In this document: piece after piece, positions 11,923-21,355 of the stretch
Layout of the letters: each line of letters opens with the position of its first letter
How positions within the stretch are numbered: position 1 is the first letter of the stretch
DNA from: Hygrophila difformis
Lineage: Eukaryota; Streptophyta; Magnoliopsida; Lamiales; Acanthaceae
DNA: 64,000 nucleotides
Direction of reading: 5' to 3'
Assembly (NCBI GenBank): GCA_030278955.1
Contig: JAOANR010000014.1
Coordinates: 22,012,068-22,076,067 of the forward strand
Program-made: the position numbers and the translations under genes
Notes under the pieces: model-generated
Told to the model about the DNA's origin: nothing
The model's input: only the letters and a program-made list of their open reading frames with translations
The model's database searches: none

Positions 11923-14057
11923 CTATTCTTGGAAGAAGATTCTGGTCCAGTGGACATAGTTCGTCAGGCTGCAGGGAACGCAGAAATCTCCCATATCTTC
12001 CTCATCTTCCTCCATCACCCTGGTGCAGTAGACTCTTGGTCCTTGATTTCCGAACAGGTCGGGTGTCTCCAGGCTATCAGCCAACCATGCGAAGACGTTA
12101 GTCCCAACGTATTGCATGACGAACCTGTTGGTTATGATCCTGTTGATCATTAACACCCCCTGCTGGACCTGTTCATTGTCCAGCTTGCTAAGCAGCATGT
12201 ATCCCCTGATAAAGATTGAGGCCTTGTGGTTGTCCTCAATCCCTTCCTTTAGCAGCTCACAAGCCAGAGTTTCGTTTCCTGCTCCGAATGCCTGCAGGGC
12301 TGGGATGAGTTGGAGGTTGTAGTTGCCAGCTTCTTCGCACTTGACCAGGAGTGCCTCCTTTTGCAGTTCAACCCTTTGTTCCCACATCTTGACGATGGTA
12401 GTCTCCAGTTCACATCTCTTGTAGACAATGGGAAGATCAGCTGCATCCCTGAGTTTGGTACACACCTCTCTGACCCTCCACACTTTCTTGATGCAATCCT
12501 CTCCGATGCGGGAGAGAATCTCTCCTAAGAGTTCTACTGGCAGATCCAGTAGTTGGGTTGTCTCCTCTTGATCTTCGTTTTGGACTAGGGGAATGATGTC
12601 TCTGAAAAGACATGGAGAGATGATTAGGTCTGAGACCCTCAGCCTTACACCTTCAGCCACTTCAAAGTACAGTTCGCTTTCTAACACCTGTCTCACTTGA
12701 GGTACACTATAAAGGTCCAAGGGGTCAGATTATCAAATCTACTCTTATTACAGCAAAAATAAGGAGAGCAAGAGAGAGATAAGGATCTTGGATCCTTAAA
12801 ATTTTTCTTGGACTATAAATAGCCTAAGATGTTTTTGGGTGGTCAAAGGACCAAAAAGAGAATATTTCGTAGGTTATTGAGCCTAGGAAGGATTTTTTTG
12901 ATTTTTCTCATCACTTAACAAGTGATTGAAATCATGTGAGATAGGGGAGATGAGAGATTAATGATGAAAAGCAAATGCAAGCGACAATTTATGCAATTAC
13001 TAGTATGTAACAATGGACCATGACTAAAAATAAGAATAAAAATGAAAGTAAAAGTAGACATGCATACATACAAAAGGTGATTTTTGGATTTTTATGAAAA
13101 GTGTTGTCTTGTTTATTAAATGAAATTGAGGGTGTGAGTGGTCCCCCATTTGGATTTTGTTTTGGGAAGTGGGTTTTTAAGGAATATAAACAAAACATTC
13201 CTTGTGAACATTCCCCACTTGTCCCAAGTTGACAAAGATCAAACACTTTAAGGCAAAGAACATTCTACCATTTTGTCTTTTTATACATAAATGCCATGCC
13301 AAAAGTGTTGGAAAAATTTGGGCATGGTTTCGTCTGTACCATGTGTCCCGTATGTGCAAAAATCAACTCCTAGAGTTGAGTTTGCAAAGTATGGGCAACA
13401 TGTACCCGACAAAAGCATTTATTACCAATATACTCATATAATAATATACATGCAAACACCAAAACAACCAGACAAAATTGGTCCATCTACACTACTGTAA
13501 TGTACTAATGTTACCAACAAAACTCATGCTTTAAAAACATAAATTTTGCAGATATCATCAATATGCATTTTCAGTCATCATCAACAATTATCTACTGAAA
13601 AACAACACAGTGGCTAAAGAAAGCATGACCACAGTGTTAACCCTACTCACAGGTTACCAAAATCACAAAGCAATCACAAAATAAACAGGGCAATAGAACA
13701 ACACCACAAAAATAACAGTAACAGAATTTTTCGAGGGTTATGCAACCTTCATTTTCAAAATGAACATCCCTTAAGAACACAGAAACCTTCGAACCCTAAA
13801 AATGGCAGTTACTACAAAAAGCCCTAGAAACCTAGGTTCTGCCCTAAGCGGTTCTACCCCTTAATATACTACACCCAGTCATCTCCGATCACTTTCCGGC
13901 TCTCTCCGATGTAAAATCAAAGCATATTCCCCTCTCTATCCCCGATTTCGCAAGGAATATGAAGAGACAAAACTGAAAACTGCAAAAACAGAGCGCGAAA
14001 ATGTAAAAGAACCACTTACCCCCGACTCCCGCTTGGATTAGACGAAGAAGACGCCAT
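11923..14057 (-). CDS. F-box gene with intron, carried inside the Athila element
   Basis: Exon 1 (14,057-14,020) starts MASSSSNPSGSR and ends at a consensus donor GGTAAGTGG. Exon 2 (12,706-11,923) begins after TTATAG. Two bases from exon 1 and one from exon 2 complete a codon, so the phases match and give a predicted product of 273 residues. Exon 2 carries an F-box (LDLPVELLGEILSRIG, then KVWRVREVCTKLRDAADLP) followed by a helical region (EEAGNYNLQLIPALQAFGAG, then NHKASIFIRGYMLLSKL), the layout of plant F-box proteins such as At1g67623. Such proteins act in SCF ubiquitin ligases. The exon 2 frame has no ATG before the F-box, which supports the spliced model. It lies on the same strand as gag-pol, 1.2 kb past pol. 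Family assignment rests on memory; activity is unknown. Confidence 0.72.
12707..14019 (-). other. Intron of the captured F-box gene
   Basis: 1,313 bp between a GTAAGT donor (14,019-14,014) and an AG acceptor (12,708-12,707), with a pyrimidine-rich stretch at about 12,750-12,770. No coding signal inside. Retention of an intron means the host gene was not captured as a spliced mRNA copy. Confidence 0.6.
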
Positions 14058-14189
14058 TTCCGAACAGTTTGAACGGAGGAAAAAATCGAGAAAATGCGAC
14101 TAGTTTCGCGAGGAAGACAGTTTCGCGAGAGAGAGAACACGGGAGGTTTTGGGAGAATGAAAAGTGAAAGTGATGGAAGTGGGGGGGAA

Positions 14190-14205
14190 ACAAGGGTATA
14201 TAAAG
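14190..14205 (-). promoter_or_regulatory. Possible TATA box of the captured F-box gene
   Basis: TTTATATACCC on the minus strand lies about 135 bases upstream of the exon 1 ATG, followed by a CT-rich leader. Position and composition suit a plant core promoter, but this is inference. Confidence 0.3.
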
Positions 14206-14221
14206 AATTCGGACAGGGAGG

Positions 14222-14762
14222 TTCGAATTATTGCATCAATTCGAATTAATTCGAATTGATGCATTCTGTGAGGGGTGCGAGTTATTCAGGCCAATTCGAA
14301 TTAATTCGGATTGGCTTGAAAGACAAAAATACACGCACAAGTTCGAATTCTGAATCAATTCGAATTAATTCGAATTGACTCACAATTCGAACCTGGTGGT
14401 GGGGATTGACTTCGCATAGAAATGCTTTTGTGAGCTAATTCGAATTATTGGTGTGGTTCGAATTAATTCGAACTTCCCCACAATTCAAATTGCTCACTTG
14501 CATGAGAGAATGCCTTTTGTATGCTAATTCGAATTAGTCAGGCAATTCGAATTAATTCGAATTGCCTTATAATTCGAATTGCAATACTTGGCCAAATAAA
14601 ACATCCGAAAGTTCTGCCTTGGGTGCCAATTCGAATTTGCATGTCAATTCGAATTAATTCGAATTGCCTGCATAATTCGAATTAACTAATCCGAGAGTGA
14701 AAATTTCCAAGGCAAAATGTCTTATGTGGTTTATTCCAAGCAATTCGAATTAATTCGAATTT
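14222..14762. repeat. AATTCGAATT palindrome cluster upstream of the captured gene
   Basis: About seven modules of the same palindromic type as in the LTRs, lying immediately upstream of the F-box gene and outside either LTR. Some copies are mutated by one base (for example TTCGGA). Shared motif architecture ties the acquired region to the LTRs. Confidence 0.93.
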
Positions 14763-15214
14763 TCTTGAAATGAAAAATAAACCACAGTCAAGACTTAGGA
14801 AAAATTTTTAGGTTTTCAAAAATTTATGTTCATCAAGATGAACTCAATAGCAAACATATCTTCACAGAATTAGAATCTAAAACATATTGCTTGCATAAAT
14901 TAGATTGGGTTAACAATTTTATTTTATGAATTTATTCTGGATTTTAGATTTCTCTGAATTCCAAAATTAACCTCCATTAAATATGATATTAGCCCAACCG
15001 GGAACCTGGTTTTTGGAAGCTTTATCTTTCTTTTTGTTGGTTCCTCGAATTCCTGCAAAACAATTATAAGAAGGCATTAGGTCTTCTCCAAATATCAACG
15101 TCCTCACATTTAGAGTCTTAGTACTCTAAATGTTCAATTGATTTTTGGATACTTTGTCCCAATAAAAATAGGTGGAGCAAGTAATAAATAAGTAAGTAAA
15201 TATATGTATAATAT
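14763..15214. other. Spacer after pol with a second polypurine-tract/LTR-start-like site
   Basis: No gene. At 15,094-15,112 the minus strand reads TAAATGTGAGGACGTTGAT, matching the true polypurine tract plus LTR start at 10,190-10,208 with one mismatch in 19. Confidence 0.6.
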
Positions 15215-16996
15215 TTATTGAGCATAAGCCGGTTCTGTTGTCATTTGAGCTTCTTTTTCGGGGTCGAACTGCCCAAGATACTCCTTCAATCTGTGTCCAT
15301 TCACTACCAGCTCTCCTTTGTCAGTTCGGATCCTGACAGCTCCACTTTCAAACACGTGCACCACTTCGTATGTCCCTTCCCATCTGGATTTAAGCTTTCC
15401 GGGGAACAGCTTCAACCTAGAATTGAATAACAAGACATTCTGGCCAACATAGAAGTGTTTAGACTTAATACGACGATCGTGTAACTTCTGGGTCCGCTCT
15501 TTATAAATCCTCGAGCTTTCAAAAGCTTGCGCACGTATTTCCTCAATTTCATTGAGGTCCAACTTGCGCTTACTCTGAGCAACTCGTGAGTCAAAATTGA
15601 GCGTTCGTACGGCCCAGTAAGCTTTATGCTCTAGTTCTACGGGCAAATGACAGGCCTTTCCAAAGACGAGTCTGTATGGAGACATCCCAATGGGAGTCTT
15701 GAATGCAGTGCGGTATGCCCATAAAGCATCATTGAGCTTACGTGACCAATCTTTGCGAGTTATCCCTACAGTGGCCTCGAGTATGTGTTTGATTTCGCGG
15801 TTCGAGACCTCGACTTGACCACTGGTTTGGGGATGGTAAGGCGTGCCGATCTTGTGGAGAATCCCATTTTTGCTCATAAGATTTGCAAATGCTTTATTAA
15901 CAAAATGGGTTCCTCCATCTGATATGATCACCCTGGGTACACCAAATCTATTGAAAATGTTATTTTTCAAAAATTTGACGACCTGGTTGCCATCATTGGT
16001 TGGCAGTGCAACGGCCTCAACCCACTTGGAAACGTAATCGACAGCTACCAAGATGTAATGGTTCCCATCAGATGTCGGGAATGGTCCCATGAAGTCAATA
16101 CCCCATACATCGAAAATCTCGAGAGTGAGAATTCCTTGTTGAGGCATCTCATCCCTCTTGGAGATATTCCCTAGTCTTTGGCATCTGTCGCAAGCTTTAA
16201 CAAACGCTTTGCAATCCTCGTAAATGGTAGGCCAATAAAAACCGCACTCGAGCACCTTGTGGGCTGTTCGAGTGGGGCCATGGTGACCCCCATATTCCGA
16301 CTCATGGCATTTCTTAGCGATTTGATAAGCCTCGTGCTCAGTTACACATCGTCTAATAATTGAATCTGCACAATGCTTGAAGAGATAAGGATCTTCCCAG
16401 AAGTAGTTAACTACATCTCGGTTGAACCTTGCTTTGTGGCCCCTGCTTTGAAATGGTGGATTTATTCCGCATGCTAAAAAGTTAGCAATATCGGAAAACC
16501 ACGGACAAGCTTGATCATGAAGATGCAAGGCAAACAGTTGCTTGTCCGGAAAATTCTCATTTACGGCTAGCTCATCTTTATCATTTTCTAGTCGAGACAA
16601 ATGGTCAGCAACACCATTGTCTCTGCCTCTTCTATCTTTTATTATAATGTTGAATTCTTGCAACAAAAGTACCCACCTGATTAATCGAGGTTTGGCGTCT
16701 TGTTTGCTAAACAAGTATCTCAGTGCAGAGTGATCTGTGTACACTGTGGTTTTCGTACCAATAAGATATTGTCTGAATTTATCAAATGCAAAAACCACAG
16801 CATACATCTCCTTCTCCGTGGTGGTGTAGTTAATTTGGGCCTCATTCAGGGCATGACTTGCGTAATGAATTACACAATGCTTCCTTTCCTTATGTTGCCC
16901 AAGAACTGCACCCACGGCGAGATCACTTGCATCACACATTACCTCGAAAGGCATTGACCAATCGGGTGGTTGCACTATTGGCGCAGAAATCAACAT
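15215..16996 (-). pseudogene. Athila pol, RNase H and integrase part
   Basis: 593 codons directly downstream of and in frame with the reverse transcriptase part, cut off by TAG at 16,997-16,999. RNase H is seen as [15 protein letters not shown] and [13 protein letters not shown]. Integrase follows: zinc-binding HHCC ([10 protein letters not shown] to CDRCQRLG), then the catalytic core with D in [11 protein letters not shown] in [10 protein letters not shown] and E in [12 protein letters not shown]. It ends with a basic C-terminal domain and no chromodomain, as usual for Athila. The domain itself has no further stop. Alone it lacks the upstream polyprotein and would be made only by readthrough or reinitiation at the ATG just after the TAG. 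Confidence 0.92.
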
Positions 16997-19972
16997 CTAT
17001 TTGAGCGTGTCAAAGGCTTGAACACACACTTCATTTATTACAAAAGGATTTTCTTTACAAAGCAAGTTAGTGAGCGGCTTGGCAATTTTAGAAAAGTCTT
17101 TAATGAATCTCCGGTAGAAACCGGCATGCCCTAAGAAACTCCTAACTGCTTTTATTGAATTAGGCAATGGTAGGTTTGAGATGACTGAGACCTTAGCTCT
17201 GTCGACTTCGATACCTGCGCGCGAGATGCGGTGACCTAACACTATTCCTTCGGTGACCATGAAATGGCACTTCTCCCAGTTCAAAACTAGGTTGGTGTCC
17301 TCACATCTTTTCAAAATTTGTGCAAGATTAGTCAAACATTCATCAAAAGTATCTCCATACACAGAGAAGTCATCCATGAAAACTTCAATGCATTTTTCAA
17401 TAAATTCTGAGAAAATTGACATCATGCATCTTTGAAATGTGGCAGGCGCATTACAAAGTCCAAAAGGCATGCGCCTGTACGCAAAGGTTCCATATGGGCA
17501 TGTGAATGTGGTCTTGTCGTGATCCTCGCTAGCTATTACAATCTGATTATAGCCAGAGTACCCATCCAAAAAGCAATAGAACTCCCTCCCGGCCAACCGC
17601 TCTAGCATCTGATCAATGAATGGCAAGGGGAAATGGTCCTTCCTGGTAGCGGTATTGAGCTTCCGGTAGTCGATGCAAACTCTCCAACCGGTCACTGGAC
17701 GCGTCGCCACTTCTTCTCCTTGCTCATTAGTCGTTACACAGATCCCCCCACGTTTCGGTACGACCTGCACTTGGCTAACCCATTTGCTATCAGAGATAGG
17801 ATAGATGATACCAGCATCTAAGAGCTTGATAACTTCTTTCCTTACCACTTCCTGCATATGGGGGTTCAGACGCCTTTGTGGTTGCCTTGAGGGCTTGTAC
17901 TCCTCTTCCATTAAAATTCTGTGCATGCAAACAGAGGGGCTTATTCCTTTTATATCAGAAATGGTCCATCCGATTGCATGTACATATTTCTTTAGAATGT
18001 CTACCAGAGCTTTTTCTTGTTCTTGTGTCAGCTTGGCAGACACAATCACCGGTAATCTTTTATGTTCAGCAAGAAAGACGTACTTAAGATGATCCGGAAG
18101 TATTTTAAGTTCAAGCTCTGGTGGGCATTCAACGGAAGGCAGTAATTTGCGAGAAGTGGATGGGAGAGAGAGATCAGATTTACCTTCAGGATCCTGTGTC
18201 AGTACAGGATCCACTTCCTCCTCAGCGGTGCTATCCTCTTCCTCCGGGATGAACTCAACTCCATCGAATTCTTCAAGGTCCCCAGAGATAGGGTCCTCGA
18301 AGTGGACAGCGTTGCAGCTCCTTGGTTGCTCCGCACCTTCAGGCTTCAGTACCTGTTTTGAAACTTTGTTTGGCTCATCAGTCACAGAGTTTATGCTCTC
18401 ATCCTCACTCCTACTTTCTATTACATCAAATATGGAACAAGATCCCTCATTCGGAAACTTCTGCAGCTGTTCCATGTCAAAGGTGATTTCTTTGTCATCG
18501 ACCCTCAATGTGACTCTTCCAGATTTGGCATCGATAAGTGCACCGCTAGTGGCCAGAAACGGGCGTCCCAGGATAAGTGGCATTTCAGAGTCCTCTTCGA
18601 TGTCGAGGATGATGAAGTCAACCGGGAAAAGAACTTGACCGGTTTTGACTACCACATCCTTGAGGATTCCTACGGGCTTTGTGATTGATCTGTCTGCAAG
18701 CTGCAGCTTCATCTTGACTGGTTCAATCTCCCCGAGCCTTAGGCGAATTGCCATGGCTAAGGGCATCACATTGATGCTGGATCCTAGATCACATAACCCC
18801 ATGCTCACCTTGGCCTTCCCAATCTGTACTGGTAGCGTGCAACATCCAGGGTCTTCTTTCTTTTCGGGCAGTCTCTTCTGAACTATGGCACTGCATGTGC
18901 TGTTGAGAACAATCACCTCCTTCTGCTCTACCTGCCTTTTCCCTGAAATCAATTCTTTCAAGAACTTAGCATAGGTGGGCATTTCGGAAATCATTTCCAC
19001 AAGAGGAATGGTTATCTCTACAGACCTTAACCGTTCTAGAAATTTCTTGAATTTTAGGTCATGTTCCTTATTTTTAAGACGTGCTGGGTATGGCACCCTT
19101 GGCATGTACTTATTATTGTTTGTTTTTGGTGGTAAAGAGAAGGAAGTTGTACCTTCAACCCTACCCTTTTCAGCTCCCTTTGCAGCTTCAGCCTGCGAAA
19201 TAGCTGTTTCTGATTTGTCCTCGACCAGTCCAATACCGTCTCCTCCTTCAATCCTTTCATTTTCTTTTTCACCCTCCACTGGATCCTTTTCCTCCTCGGC
19301 CGTCTCTTTTCCATGTCCAACAATTCCTTTTAGAGTCTTGCCTCCCCGCAATGTGATTGCTTTACACTGCGGGTTAGCTTCAGTACTGCTTGGAAGTGTT
19401 CCTTTCCCCCTGTTCTGCAGTTCCTTGGCCAATTGGGTGACTTGCGTCTCCACATTCTTGATTGATGACTGCAGTTGTTCGTTTATATCCTTCTGGTTGG
19501 CTATAAACTCAGTCATCAAGTTCTCCAGATGAGATGGTGGCCTTTGGTTATATTGTTGATTCTGATCAGGTTGGGATTGGAAATTCTGGAAATTCTGGCC
19601 TTGGTTCTGATTAGGCCTCTGTTGGATTTGAGGTTGGAAATTCTGATTCTGATTTTGAAAGTTCTGCACTCTTTGCTGGACGAATCCTTGATTCTGAGGT
19701 CTGAAGCTTTGCTGTGGGTTTTGATTTGCAAACTGGTTGGGCTGGTTTGGCTGCAACAAATGCGCATTAAGTGCATTGTTGTTGGAATAGGAGAGATTGG
19801 GATGGCGATTTTGGTAGTTCCCGGCATAATTACAACTCTCGGTAGCTATCTGTTGGCATGTATCAGTTGGATGAGGTCCCTGACACAGTCCACAGACAAC
19901 TCCCGATTGCTGTGTTTGAACTTGGTCTGATGATGTTCCTGCCTGAGAAGCGTCTATTCCCTTCCCTTTATC
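16997..19972 (-). pseudogene. Athila zinc knuckle, protease and reverse transcriptase part
   Basis: The frame is the gag frame, reopened after TAG at 19,973-19,975 and open to TAG at 16,997. First comes a zinc knuckle CGLCQGPHPTDTC (about 19,894-19,856), then a Q/N/P-rich linker, the ITLRGGK motif, an aspartic protease (LCDLGSSINVMPL; LILGRPFLATSGA), and a reverse transcriptase with GWRVCIDYRKLN, YRRMPFGLCNAPATF and the catalytic VFMDDFSVYG near 17,370. All key residues seen are present. The stop at its end falls between reverse transcriptase and RNase H. Confidence 0.92.
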
Positions 19973-21208
19973 CTAGCTCAGCTGTATCGCAGCTACCTGT
20001 TCTTGCAATTTTTCAAAATCTGTTTTCCCTTCACTTACAGCAAAGACTTTTCTAGGAGGATCCTCCTTCCTATCATCTGTTTTTAGGATGGATCTGTTGA
20101 CAGACATTGTCTCAATCTTCTCCCAAGCTTGGTCCATAGGCAAGTGGAGTAAATGTCGTCCGCCAGCAGCGTCTAACATTGTTCTCCATGGATGGGTGAG
20201 TCCTCCGTAGAATTTCCTCAATTGCTCCCATGGTGCGTACCCGTATTGGGGGCATCGCCTGATGAGGCCCAAGAATCTTTCTTTCGCATCATATAATGAT
20301 TCGTCTGGCTTCATTTTAAAATCTCCAATCTTAGCTCGTCCTTCCTCAATCTTTGATTCCGGAAAATACTTCAGCAAAAAGCTCCTCACCAAGTCTGCCC
20401 AAGTGCTCATCAGATTGATAGGCAATGACTTATACCAGTCCCTGGCACCACTATATAAAGAAAATGGAAACAACATTAGCCTAATAGCATCAGGAGAGAC
20501 TCCCTGATTTTTGATCGTGTCGCAGAGCTCCAGGAAGGTCTGGAGATGATCATGAGGGTCCTCATGATTTGCACCGCAGAACTGATTGTTTTGCACCAAA
20601 TTAATGAGTGCCGGTTTGAGCTCGAAATTGCGTGCAGGAAAGTGTGCTCTCCCAGGTCCATCCAGATAGGGCTCTACTATTGGTTGCATGAAGTCTGCTG
20701 CTGCTTGCTGCTGTTGTTGATTTCCTTGTTCAGTTTGGTTCTGGTACTGTTGGTGGTAGTTGGGAAATTGCTGGAAGTTATGTGGATCTTGTGGGTTGTT
20801 CTGAAACTGATCTGGATTGAAAGCTTGGTTTTGGTATTGTTGGTTTGGTATGTTTTGATTTTGGTGAAATTGGTTTAGGGGTGGTGGCGGTTGTTGGTGG
20901 AATTGCTGGTATTGTTGCTGATTGGGATTTGGTAGATTCTCCTCTTCGTTGGCACGATTAGGATGTTCTACCATTCCTCCGTCAGCTCCATTACCAGGGT
21001 TATTTGGTGGTTGGTCTATGGGTAAGATCGGGGGAATGTTCTGGTTATCTGCCATGTCTGATAGATCGCTGCTCGATGTTTCGGGTGAAGTGCGGGTCCG
21101 ACGCTCCTGCTCTTTCCGTCTTCTGGCTTCTGCCCTCAGTTGGCGAGCGGTCCTTTCTATTTCTAGATCGAACGGTAGCTCCGGTAATGTGTTCCTCCTC
21201 CGTTGCAT
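19973..21208 (-). pseudogene. Athila Gag, ending early at TAG
   Basis: 411 codons from ATG at 21,208. The first third is charged and Q/N/P-rich; the retrotransposon Gag domain spans about residues 190-390 (LINLVQNNQFCGAN, AIRLMLFPFSLYSGARDWY, WADLVRSFLLKYFPESK, ESLYDAKERFLGLIRRCP). In this family Gag builds the particle that packages element RNA. A TAG at codon 412 stops it before its own zinc knuckle, which lies in the same frame just beyond. Gag and Pol share one frame, so apart from two TAG codons the polyprotein is continuous. Confidence 0.9.
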
Positions 21209-21337
21209 AAGCAGTTGGTATCAAGATTTTGACAGTACCTGCACAATCCCCAAGTTAGTGGTGGTTTGATAGTATATACAAAAACTATCTATGAGTAAAT
21301 CAGGAGTGTAATTCTCCTAGTAAACGGCGCTGCATCC

Positions 21338-21355
21338 TCCCCGGCAACGGCGCCA
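21338..21355 (-). other. Athila primer-binding site for tRNA-Asp
   Basis: On the minus strand TGGCGCCGTTGCCGGGGA follows the 5' LTR with no spacer. It is complementary to the 3' end of plant tRNA-Asp, the primer commonly used by Athila elements. Confidence 0.88.

Noticed and set aside
11923..12720. Reading the post-pol ORF as an envelope-like gene
   Set aside because: The protein has an F-box, no signal peptide and no membrane segment; env-like genes would show both.
12707..12720. Start of the F-box frame at a TTG codon near 12,720
   Set aside because: Plant genes start at ATG; the splice acceptor at 12,707 and an exon with ATG at 14,057 explain the frame better.
18147..18638. 163-codon plus-strand frame opposite Athila pol
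   Set aside because: It is a serine-rich antisense shadow of the linker and protease region.
19973..19975. Programmed readthrough at the Gag TAG as the normal expression strategy
   Set aside because: The stop falls before the zinc knuckle that belongs to Gag, and a second TAG breaks pol; two chance nonsense changes are simpler.
21338..21355. tRNA-Asp-like and tRNA-Met-like sequences (also 54,916-54,933)
   Set aside because: Only the 18-base primer complements are present, directly at LTR edges; there is no cloverleaf, so these are primer-binding sites and not tRNA genes.
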